This document shows positions 34,481 to 46,527 of a stretch of DNA of 64,000 nucleotides, piece by piece. Position 1 is the first letter of the stretch; the number at the start of each line of letters is the position of its first letter. Under the pieces are notes generated by a model. It searched no databases and was not told the DNA's origin. It was given only the letters and a program-made list of their open reading frames with translations. The stretch covers positions 148,669,442 to 148,733,441 of the forward strand of contig OY821518.1 of NCBI GenBank assembly GCA_963682025.1, read 5' to 3'. The stretch is from Cordilura impudica. Its lineage: Eukaryota > Arthropoda > Insecta > Diptera > Scathophagidae. Both the position numbers and the translations under genes were made by a program.

Positions 34481-35190
34481 GTATGTTATAAAAAGACATT
34501 TTTCATAGTAGTATGAATAAATTTAATTACTAGAAAAGAGAAGAGTTCTTTTATAGAAATATTTTTTTTAAATTGAAAAAGAGGAAAAGAGAGGAAATCA
34601 ACGAAACTATTTGTTTTTTTTTTGATATGACATTCATTTATTCAAAGCAAAGTAACAGAATAACTTCATCATATATAAGAAATATTACGGCCCTATGCTC
34701 CTTGCAGGAGTTAAGGGAACAAACATATATATTTAAGAGATATTAGATTAATACGAAACTTCCATAAATATATTAATATGGAAGATTTAATTTCAGACAT
34801 ATAAATATATATAGAGCCTAATAAATATGAAACAAAAATTTTTTTATGAAACAGATAAAACAGATTTTATGATAAATATGACACAGAATTTTTTTTAATC
34901 GCTCAATTTGTTTTACAGTGCAGTGCTCTCTCTTGCTCAGTAATACAACAACAAATTAATTAATTAATTTTGCGCAACTCTGTTCTAGTTCAACTAGTGT
35001 TAAAAAGAAACCCGAAAATTTTAAGTTTAACTGTATAAAAATATTAAATTAATGATTTTCTAAAATATCTAGAACTTTCCATATAGAGTTAATTGTCGTT
35101 GTATATGTTACACCGCCCGACAGCACATATACACACGGACCGGATAATATACTTACTTCTTAAACTAAAGCAAATGGAGTAAAATTGCGT
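34481..35190. other. AT-rich non-coding DNA
   Basis: No supported feature. Confidence 0.4.
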
Positions 35191-35194
35191 TTAT

Positions 35195-36350
35195 CATTTC
35201 TCATGTCGTGATCTTGTGTTCTTTTCGGTCGTTCGAATCGTGTTATTGCATCGTTTTTGAAAAATCAAGATAAGTATGGCAAAAAGTATAAAACTATCGG
35301 ACTGTTACAAACGAATGATTATTAGCAAAGCAAGTTTGTTTCATGCGAGCAACTTATCAGTCCAATGCAAAAAAGGGGTTTGACGATTTCGGAAATTATC
35401 GTAAAATCTGTATCAATTTATGTTAAATAATTTTGATTCCGACTGGGACTTAGTTTGTAAAAAATTAGTTTTTAGAATTAATCTTTTTAATTTTTATTTT
35501 TTTATAAAAGATTATATTTTCAGACGAAAAGAAATCCATAATATTAATAGGCTAAGCGAATTCTTGTGACCGATGTTTTCTTCTATCTTTTTATCCCGAT
35601 TTTGACCAAACTATATTATTTTAAAGATATCTATTTTTAACCGTTTTGCAGATTTACAGATTTTTAAATTTTTTACTTTCTTTTGACTAAATTGCATTCA
35701 AAGTTGCTACTAACACATACATAAAATTATACATATGCTATGTGTGTTTTATTAAATTTGTTTATGTTTTTGTTAATGAGTTTGTTATCTTCAGTCACAA
35801 TAATAATAAACCATAAAAGTGTTGGTTTGTGAATTGGCTAAGTTGAAAAATAAAGCTGCCTAGAAATTGCACTCGAATTTCGAGGGCTGGAATCTGCTAG
35901 TTTAATTATGTGGACATGACGGATTCCGATACTACTGGCATGAATTAAGAAAATAATCACCTTTATTTTCCAAGAGAACTTTTGGTAACGGTACTATCAA
36001 TAAACGAGCACGCTCGAATTACAATTTGTGACTTCAGGAATGAACAACACATACATTGAGGTATAGGAGAGAAGTCTAGTAGCATTTTCAGGGGAAAATA
36101 GGAAATGACAAATTAACAAAAACAAAACCGTTTTTGGAAATATGTTCCGTTGAGATTATGAACTGGTCGGCGTGCTGACTAGACTTGTTTACACCCAAAA
36201 TAACAAATATGATTCGGTTGAAGACGTAAGAAAGACTTCTTTTTGGGAGTGAAATAAGATCCAACCAAACATCTTGGCAAATTAATTGAACTCAGTATCA
36301 AAGAGATTATTTAAAGTTGAAGAAGAAAAAAGTTCTCACATTGATTATTA
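35195..36350 (+). pseudogene. Tc1/Tc3-like transposase pseudogene, split by a Helitron
   Basis: The N-terminal DNA-binding part is visible as GRSNRVIASFLKNQDKYGKK (35225-35290), the second helix-turn-helix of Tc1-type transposases, followed by frame-shifted KRMII.KASLFHASNLSVQ. The catalytic motif IFSDEKK ends at 35534; after the Helitron insertion FNYV continues, followed in another frame by DGFRYYWHELRK and SKRTFGNGTI. The C-terminus reads TRLVYTQNNKYDSVEDVRK, WNKIQPNILANLL and NSVSKRLFKV. Several frameshifts and stops make it non-functional. I did not find clear terminal inverted repeats. Family placement is by motif resemblance to Tc3-like IS630-Tc1-mariner transposases. Confidence 0.78.
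35535..35900 (+). mobile_element. Helitron miniature, copy 2
   Basis: TCCATAATATTAATAGGCTA at the start, CTCGAATTTCGAG hairpin and CTAG at the end, placed between A (35534) and T (35901) inside the transposase pseudogene. Dropping it joins the two halves of the DEKKFN motif in frame. Confidence 0.92.
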
Positions 36351-37270
36351 AAATTTCGAAAAAAAAAAAAATTTTTTAAATAATAATACGTATTGAAAAC
36401 TTGAACTTTCAAACTCCTTTCGTTTAACTGATAATGTTATATTTTCTCATTTTCCACAAGAACTTATCTTTGATTATAAAGAGGCCAAATTTCGAATACT
36501 CGTAGTTTGGATACTTAATTTAGAAATACTTGAAAATCAAAAATCTAAGTATAAAACTAATTTTTAATTCAATAATGATATTCGATAGTAGTAAAATTCT
36601 TTTACAATGGTATCAGATTATAAAACTAGCGTAAGAATAGAAAATTCGATTGTCATTGACTCTACAAAATTGTGGAGGGTTTTGACCATAATATCCAACC
36701 ACCACTCCTTTTTGATGTATTCAATGCTTAACAACTTTCTAAGAACAAATAGATTTAATTTTATTTCATCTACGGAAATTAAACTTGAATTTAATTTTGA
36801 ATAATCTGTATATACATTGTATGTTATATATAGGAGTATATGCATTTTATAAGCATGTATTTTTAAATTAAATAGAAAGAGACTTTTTGTTTTTGAATAA
36901 AAGTCAAGCAAAAATAAATTATATTTATTGTAATTTATAAAATAATCGCTTAAAATCCCCTTTTTGGTATAATAAATATAATAACAGTAGACACAAAAAT
37001 TTATTTTATTTTATTTATTTATTTAGTTTTTAACATTAGAATATAAAATTAATATTCTAAATATTTAAAGCTATAGCAACTAGGCCTTAAACTAACATGG
37101 TTATGTAAAATATGCATTTATTTACATGTTTAAATATTAAAATTACGGGTTCATTATTGAACAGTAGGTTGACTCTTTATTCAAATGTCATGTAGTAAAA
37201 CGCCTCAATCAATCCGTATTGATGTGTGAATACGGGAAGAATAAATAGAAAACAAGTAAAGATTTTCAAT
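36351..37270. other. AT-rich non-coding DNA
   Basis: No supported feature; the overlapping short frames on both strands look like chance. Confidence 0.4.
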
Positions 37271-37277
37271 GATATTT

Positions 37278-37600
37278 TTATACCCCATACCACTATGTGG
37301 TTTGGGTATAATGACTTTGTGCTGCTGTTTGTAACTACCAAAAATATTTGACCTAGACCCATCTTTTATTATACCGATCGAATCAGAATCACTATCTGAT
37401 TCGATTTAACGATGTCCGTCCGTCCGTCCGTCCGTCTGTGTGTCCATGTAAAGCTTGTAATCAAACTGCAGGTCGCAAATATGAATATATTTCGATGAAA
37501 TTTGGTATATAAGCTTTTATCGGCCATAGGATGAACGCTATTGAAATTGGTGAGAATCGGTCTATGTTCAGACTAGACCGACTATAATTTTCTTACTAGT
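37278..37600 (+). mobile_element. INE-like element, second subfamily, 5' part
   Basis: TTATACCCCATACCACTATG, GGTTTGGGTATAATGACTTT, then ACGATG(TCCG)n TCTGTGTGTCC and a block ending GCTATTGAAATTGGTGAGAA. The same order, decayed, is at 59533-59730. No 3' hairpin end nearby. Confidence 0.65.
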
Positions 37601-38940
37601 TTTAATTTAATATAAAATCTTTTAAAAGTCGACTAAGTAACGAAATTTATTTTAAATCATTAATACAGTTTTTAAGATTTTAGAAGAAAATAAAAAGAAA
37701 AATGTATTTGAAAATTTTTCTTATTCAGAACTTGAACATTTTATAAATATTTTTTCCTTAATAAGATCTACATTACGAAATATTTCAGCCCAAAAAAAAA
37801 TCAACATATATTTATTTTAACTAAATACACTACGGTAGCAAACTACGTCGCTTGTGGGGATCCGTATTCAATTCATCAATATGCAACGAATGAGTGTAAT
37901 TACTACAAAAGTCTTTTCGACTCGATATTTGACATTGATCCTTCGCTAATTAGTATAAGGAATATTTTCGAAAATATATCACACTTTAAAGGTCTGTTTA
38001 AAGAGATTACATTGTAGAACTTTTACGTTTGTATCAGTATGTACAAGTACGAGTAGCTATGATGGAAAATACGACTTTTTGTTAAAAATTATGATAAATT
38101 TTTTGGACCACAAACTGTGAAATCCAATTTTGTTTATTTATATTCTGTTTCTTCACATGTTTTGTTAATTTATTGAATTTGTTTATTTGTGTCAGTGTGT
38201 TAGTGTGTGTGTTTATTTATGTATATAAAGGTTCATCAACAGACTACTTAATTTATTATTACTGCACTAAACAACAAAAAGCGCAGTTTTATTTAAACTC
38301 GATTCATGGCACAACTTTGAAACAAAAAAAAAAAAAAACAAAGTGTGCGACCAATTGATCGAACTCACATATGAAATAAACTTTAATTTAGTTGGGTTCC
38401 TTTTTTAAATTTTTTTCTTTTCGTCATCCGTTGAGCAAATCTTAACTTCCTTTTGGCCTATAGGCCCGTTTTCTACATGATTTACACCAAAATAAATTAA
38501 AATATAATAAAAAGGGAAATTAAATTCTTTTAATTATCTCACAACTGACTCCAGTAACATTGTTTGTGGTACTGATGATGGCATTTATGCGTCAGTGTGT
38601 ATCCCCAATCAATGATATACACAGTGCTGCGACCACGAACAGACTTTACTCTGACGTACAACAGTTATGCAGAGTCGATTTGCTCCACTCTGAATTAAAA
38701 TGAATCGTTCATTATTGAATTGAGTAGGAAAAAAGCATAAATATTTAAATGTGTGATTTACGACAATAACCCAACAGGGGTCCCAGTTCACCGTCGACCT
38801 TTGTTGCCCATGATCAGTTCGTTTCGGTTAATGGGAAGTTATCTCAATAAAAGTACTACATTTTTAAAAAAAATTCTAAAAATCGGAATAGAAGTATTTC
38901 CTTTATTAACTTTATTATGACATTGGCTGAAGTATGTTAA
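37601..38940. other. Non-coding DNA without a supported gene
   Basis: Part of 38560-38830 is richer in GC and free of obvious repeats, but no open frame above 60 codons and no family resemblance was found. Confidence 0.4.
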
Positions 38941-39031
38941 CATTTTTTTTTATTTATTTATTTAATTCAGCTACAATAAAGCAACAGCTGAGCAATATTT
39001 ACAAAAATATTTTATAAAAATAATACCGACT

Positions 39032-40442
39032 TTAAATACAGTTATAAACATAATCATTAGAGTTCAAATATGTCGTTAATCTTCTTTTAATAACATCAAC
39101 ATCATCTGATAAATCAATTAAAGTATAGTGTCTGTTCACTTCGGTGCAAATTCTTCGGAATGGATCGAAATTAATGAAATTTGATCTGTGGAAATTCAGG
39201 TAAACCGGCTCATACGATCGAAGTTGTCTGTTAGGGACATTTATACAAATTTTTCCAAGAAGGCATTCAGAATCAATTTTACCATGAACCAGGTTGAGGA
39301 AGAATGTTATATTAGAAATGATCCTTCTACTTTTCAAAGTTGGAAGCTTTATTAGAGCCAAACGACTGCGATACAGTAGAAGACTCAATTCCGCATTCCA
39401 CTCAAGATATCGAAGACAAAATAATAAGAATTGTTTCTGAACTGATTCAAGTTTTTTGCTGAAAACATTGTACTGTGGATCCCAGATTACTGATGCGTAT
39501 TCAAGTATCGGCCTGACCAAAGACGTGAATAGATTTTTTGTTATATAAGGATCATTAAATTCCTTTGCCCAACGCTTTATAAAAGATAAAACACCATTTG
39601 CCTTATTAACAGTCATTGTTACGTGAGAATTAAAACTTAGTCTTTTATCAAAATGAACTCCCAAATCTATGAACGATTCAACTGAGTTTAGTTTTGTGTC
39701 ATGGATGACATAGTCGTTCGAAGATGGCGAATATCTAGAGAAGGTCATAGACTGACATTTTTTTAGATTTAATTCCATTAAGTTGACATTGCACCATTTG
39801 TAGAAGCTATTTAAGTCAGACTGGAGACGTATACTGACTTCATTGTTTATGATATGGAGTATTGCTATATTGAATAGACTTTGGTAGATCATTAATAATC
39901 AGTAAAAATAGGAGAGGTCCAAGGTGACTCCTTTGAGGGACACCGGAAGTAACATCTATATATTTCGATTTCGAGTTATTGAAAATTACACATTGCTTAC
40001 GATGTTTTAAGTACGACAGAATCCATTTTAAGAAGTTCCCGGAGAATCCAATAACATCAAGTTTCGCTAGCAGTAGATCATGGCTAACCTTATCAAAAGC
40101 TTTGCTAAAGTCCGTGTATATAACATCAGTTTGTTTATTTTTGCAAAATCCAGAGTTTATATAGGAAGTAAATTCCATTAGATTAGTAGTCGTAGACCGT
40201 CCTTTGCAAAAGCCATGTTGAGCTGGTGATAGAATTGATGACATTTCGTGTGATAATATATGAGTTATAATTTTCTCAAAAAGTTTAGGTATAGAATTAA
40301 GCTTTGCAATTGCTCTATAATTAGTAGCATCACTGCGGCTACCAGATTTGTAGTGAGGAATAATAAATGAATTTTTCCAACACTTTGGAAAGAAGCCGAA
40401 TTTAAGAGAGTTATTATATATAAGAGTTAACGGGGTAGCCAA
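39032..40442 (-). pseudogene. LINE reverse transcriptase with catalytic box deleted
   Basis: The 39840-40442 segment reads NSFIIPHYKSGSRSDATNYR, IPKLFEKIITHIL, SPAQHGFCKGRSTTTNL, DVIYTDFSKAFDKVSHDLL (motif A with catalytic D) and SGVPQRSHLGPLLFLLIIND (motif B; QRS replaces the usual QGS). Directly after LPKSIQYSNT the text moves to the 39032-39892 frame, VSIRLQSDLNSFYKWCNVN. The intervening Y-A-D-D box is missing. The thumb/C-terminal region is intact, with DLGVHFDKRLSFNSH, PILEYASVIWDP and LESVQKQFLLFCLR. The motif C loss alone would abolish activity. Confidence 0.82.
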
Positions 40443-40459
40443 TATTTCAGCACAATTTC

Positions 40460-41437
40460 TTAAGATACAGCTGGGAATACCATCTGGACCCGGATTAAGT
40501 GAACAGTCAACACATCTAAGGATGAAATATTAATTGATGTCAGCCTTGGAATATCATAGGGATATCGTGTGTTGTTTAACTCCATTGTGGAAAATGTGGA
40601 CACAAAGAATTCAGCAAAAACATTTGCAATATCAACATCGTTTGAAAGGACAGTACCATTCATTTTCATAGTGGTTGGGTATGATGAAATTTTGTGTTTA
40701 GAATTTACAAAGTTGTAAAACATTTTTGGATTTTTTTTTATAATTGAATTCATTTTACTAAGATAACTATCGTAACATTTTTGATTTTCTAGGTTATAAT
40801 GACTTCTAGCTATAATATATAGACTTTGATCAATTTGGTTATTACTTTTCTTAAATTTCCTATAGAGCCAGTTTTTCCGATTTTTCAACCATGCTAATGT
40901 GATTTTATTCCATGGAGGAGCATTTACCTTAGCTATTTTTATTAAAGGAACAGTTTTCGTTATATTTGTTGAAATTATCTTATAAAAAGTTTCGATTACC
41001 TGATCAAAATTACTTCCATCGTTTGAAAATGAAATGATTTCAAGCCAGTTATAGTCAGATAGTAATTGATTTAACATTTGGTAGTTAGTTCGTTTAAAGC
41101 ACAATGATTCAGAAAAACTAGAAATATTAGGTCTCTGTGGAAGTGGTGTGGATATTAAAAGTGTTGGATGATGACAATCCTCAGGAAAACTTAACGGACT
41201 TGTTCTAATTACACTAAATAGTGTAGGGTTATTTACGAACACGAGATCCAGCATTGTATGATCGCAGTTAGGAACGTCTTTTATTTGGAAAACACACATA
41301 TCAGCAAGAGATTTAAGGAAATCATGACTCCAATTAGTTTGGGTAATTGGAACTAAGAAATCAGTATCATCTAAGTTTATCCAAGATGTTGTCGGTATAT
41401 TAAAGTCGCCAAGTAGTGCCTTTGACATTTTTACCAA
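40460..41437 (-). pseudogene. LINE endonuclease end and RT N-terminus
   Basis: ALLGDFNIPTTSW near the start is the apurinic-endonuclease-like motif G-D-F-N, and DHTMLDLVFVN with PLSFPEDCHHPTLLI is the SDH-type end (here CHHP). A long linker with PPWNKITLAWLKNRKNWLYR, NPKMFYNFVNSKH and ANVFAEFFVSTFS leads to the RT. A one-base shift near 40500 then takes the SLNPGPDGIP motif into the frame of the next segment. Confidence 0.8.
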
Positions 41438-41504
41438 TTTAAAAACAAAATATGTATGTAGAAACTAATTAGTTGTAAGGCATCTAAATCGCCAATTTCA
41501 AATC
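41438..41504. other. Short spacer
   Basis: Nothing recognised. Confidence 0.4.
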
Positions 41505-41735
41505 GACCAATGTACTTTTTTAAGAAAAGGACATTTTTTGGAAAAGCTACTTTTTGGGAAAGGTAATTTTTTAAGAGGTACTTTTTTTTAAAAAAAAATA
41601 TACATTTTCAAGAAAATAAACATTTTTTATTTACATGATATTAAACTTATATGAATACTAATACTTTTTTAAGAAATGGAACTTTTTTGGGAAAGGTACT
41701 TTTTTAAAAAGATATAATTTTTTACGTAAAAGCAT
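41505..41735. repeat. Degenerate TACTTTTTTAAGAAA minisatellite, small locus
   Basis: About nine imperfect ~22-bp units of the type GTACTTTTTTAAGAAAAGG. A larger locus with the same unit is at 61330-62280. Confidence 0.75.
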
Positions 41736-43390
41736 GTAAAATTAATGCGATATAAGTTTTTATATTAATACTTAAAAGCATAAATAATAATATTGTGAAA
41801 TGAAGTATTAATCATACCGCATTTCAGAGCGTTACTATATATTAAGATATGATGGTAGAAAAATTTTCACATCGAAAATAACTAAAATAGAGTCTGAAAC
41901 AACTTCATATAATCTGCGCTGCTAATAGTTATAAGATATTCTCTTTTTGCAAAGTTCATTGACTTCAACTACACATAATCAGTAGGATCGACGGATAGAT
42001 AAATCAGCAGCTTCCCCAGATAAATTATTTATATTATCATTATTCTGGTTCCTCTACTTGTAAATATCCACAATAACGCTAAAACAGCGTTCAGTAACTA
42101 CTTTACCATTGTTGGGGCCCTTAATGTACTACCAGACATACGGCAATCGAAAGCTTCAACTTAAAACATATTCATATAGTCATTCATACATTTAGTTGTA
42201 GTTTTAACTGTGAAATTCAAGCTGGTAAGCATACCTTCCCCCAATAACTTAATGAAATTCGGCTGCTCTGTGATGAAACATTTTAAAACATTTACAAGCA
42301 ACTTATGAACATGTACACAAGACACCTAAATTGGATTTGGGTGCTCCTGGCGCTTCTGGACACACGATGGCACCAACGCAACAAATAAACTCCCCATATC
42401 ACTATTATTCTCATCATTACCACACCAATCACATATACTAAATGCTCCATACACCGATTCATTCAGTATCTGTTTGTTTAGTATATTGAATCAAGAGAAA
42501 ACAATGCAACATACTCGTACATATGTATGTATGTATATACTCATATGAGTTTAAACATGTACATAGTACAAGAAGATTGGATGAAAATGTTCGAGCCCTT
42601 AATAGGAGGATGCCATTGTATGTTGGTGTTCCCAAAACTTCTTATATATATGTACATGATCTACATGTATAGTTCCACATACTTACAAACGTCCTCTTTG
42701 GATTTGTATTTTTATGGTTGTTGTATTTAGATCGAACGAATAACTAGCTGATCGTATGGCTGTTTCTTAAGCTGCCTGCCTGCCAGCCTGGACCCTTGTA
42801 AATTTGTTGTTTGTTAAAGCAATTATTCAGTTTGTTTTTCTTCTCTTTCGGATGTCGCTTGATAAGAATTTATTACTTTTTTCAATATTTGAAATGTTCG
42901 TTTATTTGTTGATTTGTTTGTTTTCCTGTTGACCATTAAATATGTATTGCAATAAAAAAAATTGGAATGCTGCATTTATTTCTACATATAAAATAAATTC
43001 GTGTTTTTCGACTGTTTCTCAATTATATTTAAAAAATTTCCAACAATCTCCTTAGTCAGCTAAAAATTAACTAAATGGTTAAGCGACGCACAGTGGCGTT
43101 CTTAGAAGAAATTGTGTTGCAAAAATCAAAAATTTCATAATAAACTCTTCCTATAGGAAATTGTTCAAAGATTACAAGTTTGCTACCTCAGATTTTTAAT
43201 TTAGAAGATATAATGATATAAAGTTGACCGATTTTCAGTTTTCAAAAAAACACACAATTACGAAAAAAAAACTAGGTAATTAATCGTTAATTTATTGTTT
43301 CTCTTGATTTATGTATTTATTCAGTATATTATAGAAAAAAATTTAACTGCTTTGTGTTTCTCCAGGTAAATATATTTTATATATATATTA
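41736..43390. other. Non-coding DNA without a supported gene
   Basis: Only short frames and TATATA/TATGTA microsatellite patches were seen. Confidence 0.4.
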
Positions 43391-43394
43391 TGTC

Positions 43395-44035
43395 CTGTGG
43401 TTCCTATTGGGAACAAGGGGCCACAACGAATCTGTTCCATTCGGTTCGGTTTGATGATATTAGTTTGACTTCTCTCCAGCTTAGATCACTACGGCTGACT
43501 TCGATGTTCAGTTGTCTTCGTGTCATACCCTGTGGGTTCCAGTCAGTGGCAATTTTAGCTGTGTCATCTGAAGACCTGCGCAGCGTGTGACCAAGCAAGC
43601 GCCATTTTCGATTCAAGATATCAATATGGATTGGCCGCTGATTTGTTTGTCCCCAGAGCTCCGTATTACATATGGTGTTAGGTTAGAAAACTTTTAATAT
43701 TCTTCGGAGACATCGATTAATAAACACTTGTAGGGAGTTTACGTGGTGTTCTGTCGTATTCTACGTCTCGCATGCATAGAGGAACACAGACTTGACACAA
43801 GAGTTAAAGATAGCGATCTAAGTGTTCTTTTAGATATGACAGAAGATTTCCATACTGAACGAAGACTACCGAATGCTTGGTTGGCCTTTGAGATTCGGTA
43901 CGCTACATCTTTGCTGGAGCCACCTGTGTTTGTTAAGATGCTGCCTAGGTAGCAAAATGACGAGACTTCTTCTAGTTCAATGTTCTCTATGCGAAACTTG
44001 TTGGTGTTAACTGTATTGCAGCACATTACCTTACA
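43395..44035 (-). pseudogene. RTE-like LINE, C-terminal RT fragment
   Basis: The 43739-44026 segment reads IELEEVSSFCYLGSILTNTG, then DVAYRISKANQAFGSLRSVW and KRTLRSLSLTLVSSL. The 43404-43616 segment gives NRKWRLLGHTLRRSSDDTAK and DWNPQGMTRRQ. FCYLGS, AF-x-x-L, GHTLRR and WNPQG are the ordered motifs of the RT thumb/C-terminal region in RTE-type LINEs. About 120 bases between the pieces are shifted or deleted. The rest of the element is missing. Confidence 0.72.
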
Positions 44036-44179
44036 TCTAAGACGATATTAAAAAGCAAGGGTAAATAGCTATTTACCAACTGTCTATTTTTTTCACTATT
44101 TTTCAACTTTGATGGAAAATAGAAAAAATTTATAAATTTTTATAACTATGTATGTTCTTTGATTATTCCTTTACCTAAT

Positions 44180-44700
44180 TCAATAAAGTGCAGCTGCTCA
44201 CAGCTGCTAATTCGACTGCTAGAGGTAAAAGCTGCTGTAGAAGAACTTGATAGCTTATACGATAATCTACAGAGAATTCAACTCCAAATACGAGGACTGG
44301 CTTAATGAGGATACATTGCCAGAAGATGAATCCACCACAACAACCGGATGTGCAAGAGGAAGGCCACAAAAAGTAGGAGTGTTCAAATTTTACAAGAAAG
44401 AGGAAACTTGCCGATGCCACCAACGATTTTACCAAGGACCATTTATCGGAAGCGCTGTCTATTAAATATACATAGAGCAATGACACATTTAGGTCGCAGA
44501 TTACAAAATCTGTTGCTGATGCAAACTCACTGCGGCTTAAAAGGATTAAAGAGATCATTCCCACGCTCCCAAATGCACACCTTCAAACGTATGATTCCGA
44601 AGAAGCTTTGGTTTTGTTTATGTACTTAGAACTTTCCAAGGACAACTATGAGGGCATATTTAATGCGACACGGTGCTGATATTTTACACATTTCGACAGC
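44180..44700 (+). pseudogene. Transposon-like N-terminal coding fragment
   Basis: Frames over 44230-44470 read REFNSKYEDWLNEDTLPED and CARGRPQK. After a shift they continue NFTRKRKLADATNDFTKDH and, past one TAG, RLKRIKEIIPTLPNAHLQTY and DSEEALVLFMYLELSKDNYE, up to ~44660. A GRP-K start followed by a K/R-rich helix and a D-EAL-LF-x-x-x-x-L-S/T-K-x-x-Y block is a layout I associate with N-termini of transposon-linked proteins in invertebrates, perhaps of the same broad type as the gene at 23967. This is resemblance, not proof. Confidence 0.4.
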
Positions 44701-45235
44701 CAAAAAATGCAGGACCACTGCATACGGCAGTTTCGGAAATTTCTGTGAAAATCAATGTGCAGGATCTTATGGACCATACAGAGTTAGAATCCAATAATTA
44801 TAGTTCAGAAAAGATGTAGATATACCTTCTGTTATTAATTGTGATAATTTTTTTGAAGCAATATGAAAAAATAAATTTGAAAAATTTATTAAATTTGATT
44901 TTTTCATGCCGCTAACAAATTTCAAATTTGATAACCCATAAGTAAGCAGGCATAGCACCTTGTTAAAATATTTATTTCATATGTTGAGCAATTATCTATC
45001 ATATACCTTTTAAGTTGTTTGATTATCTCAATTGGTCCAAAAGGTATGATTTTGCAACGCAAAAACTCAAATGGCGCCACTGTGCGACGTTTGATGAAAT
45101 TATTAAAAAATAAATTAGGATTTCACCATAATTTTAAGTACTTACAAATCAGTAATTGAGGTTTTTAGCTATTTTTGATGAAACTGTCCAGTTATCGTGA
45201 ACTTTTGCTGATGTTTTAAACGTGTGTTTGCGGAT
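44701..45235. other. AT-rich non-coding DNA
   Basis: No supported feature. Confidence 0.4.
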
Positions 45236-45239
45236 TGTT

Positions 45240-45615
45240 TAAATAGAACTGGTGAACTACATACAAGTTGCTAAAATATCAGGGGTGAACGATGTGTCGT
45301 ATCGCACACGTAATAAACGTTTTATTGGGGCAATGATTTCCAGACCGAATCATCTTCCAAAATACCAATGCCATTGGTCGCCAAGATCGTGCGATTTAAC
45401 GCCGTGCGATTTCTTTCTTTGGAGTTTTGAAAACTCAGATCTATGTAAGAAAACCACAAACAATTCCTGAGCTCAATGCCGAGATCTAGCGCGTCATCGG
45501 TTAGATAAAACCGAAAATTTCATGAAAATAGCAAGGGCCTACGTTCAGTGCCGTGGGGGCCATATGCCGGATATTTTATTCCATAACATAATAGGAGCAT
45601 GTTAACTTTGCAATG
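45240..45615 (+). pseudogene. Mariner-type transposase, C-terminal fragment
   Basis: The 45252-45470 frame contains ISRPNHLPKYQCHW followed by SPRSCDLTPCDFFLWSF, the WP-x-R-S-x-D-L-x-P-x-D-F-x-LW motif carrying the third catalytic acidic residue of IS630-Tc1-mariner transposases. After a frame change the region to ~45570 reads FMKIARAYVQCRGGHMPDIL, the usual C-terminal end (C-R-x-x-x-GGH-x-PD-I-x-F-H). The N-terminal DNA-binding and first catalytic parts are absent, as are visible TIRs. Confidence 0.75.
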
Positions 45616-46500
45616 CAATAAAAATATCATGACTCACCCAAAAAAACTGCGTTTTTTTAATTAAAATACATATGTCCTCTTTCCAGATTAGCTAAGTTAT
45701 CTTGACCAGGTTAAGATCTTAATAAGAAAGTTCCATATGAAGTTTAACGCATTTGCAAGTATTTCAAAACTGAGGACTAATATGATTCATTTCTACAATC
45801 TTCTTCTTCTGTTGGCACACACATTGGAACATCATTCGTCTTATGATCTGATCATAAATAGTTGGAACATACTTCAGGATAGTTTCCTGTGTCTGAATGA
45901 TTTACAGCAATTTAGTCCACATACACATTATCATCGATAACCATATATCCGGGTATGCAGAGAATGTGTACTGTAAAGCCGGTATGATTTAGTTCATATA
46001 ATTAATTCTTTGTTCTCTGAATGTAAGGATGAATTTAGTGTTGTTAAACGTTGCTATTGCCTGATTACTTTTATAAAGAGAAGTGATTCAAGTATGGGAA
46101 GGTCCTCAAGAATGGCCAAACATTATTAAGTGAGAATGAAGCCTCAGTAATTGGCATTTGAACAATTTTTCATATTTCTCAATCTGGTAAGTTGTACTTT
46201 TAAATTCAAAACTTTCAAAACAAGTTGGTATATTCCTATATTTTTTGTTAAATTGTCCGATTCACACTTTGGATTTCATAGAAGGCAGTCGTGTTGTTTT
46301 CATTATAAAAAAAAAAGTTGTTGAAAAAATATATTTAATATTAATTATTTGAAATAATTATAAAGGAAAATTTTACAGTCAAAAAAATAAGAATATTGTC
46401 TTACTGAATTTTTTCTGAGTAAGAAGAAAACTATTTTACTTCGCTTCTGAAGAAGTATACATTACTATTCAACGTTATAGGTAGTGAGTCACCTGGCCTT
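45616..46500. other. Non-coding DNA without a supported gene
   Basis: A 67-codon frame (45737-45940) has no recognisable motif and is probably chance. Confidence 0.4.
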
Positions 46501-46527
46501 GTATAGCCGATACCATCTTCTAATAAC

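Larger units (their letters stand above)
38945..41437 (-). mobile_element. 5'-truncated LINE with simple-repeat tail
   Basis: A minus-strand LINE retaining the end of the endonuclease, the RT and a 3' region, ending in a TAAATAAATAAATAAAAA-type tail at 38945-38970. The start of homology, inside the endonuclease at ~41437, fits ordinary 5' truncation. It is among the best-preserved LINEs here, with only two breaks. CR1/Jockey-group by motif style; the clade is not certain. Confidence 0.82.

Noticed and set aside
36607..36911. Overlapping 65- and 97-codon frames on opposite strands
   Set aside because: No motif, AT-rich composition and no supporting context; likely chance.
43354..43952. Plus-strand frames opposite the RTE-like fragment
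   Set aside because: Shadows; the minus strand carries the recognisable RT motifs.
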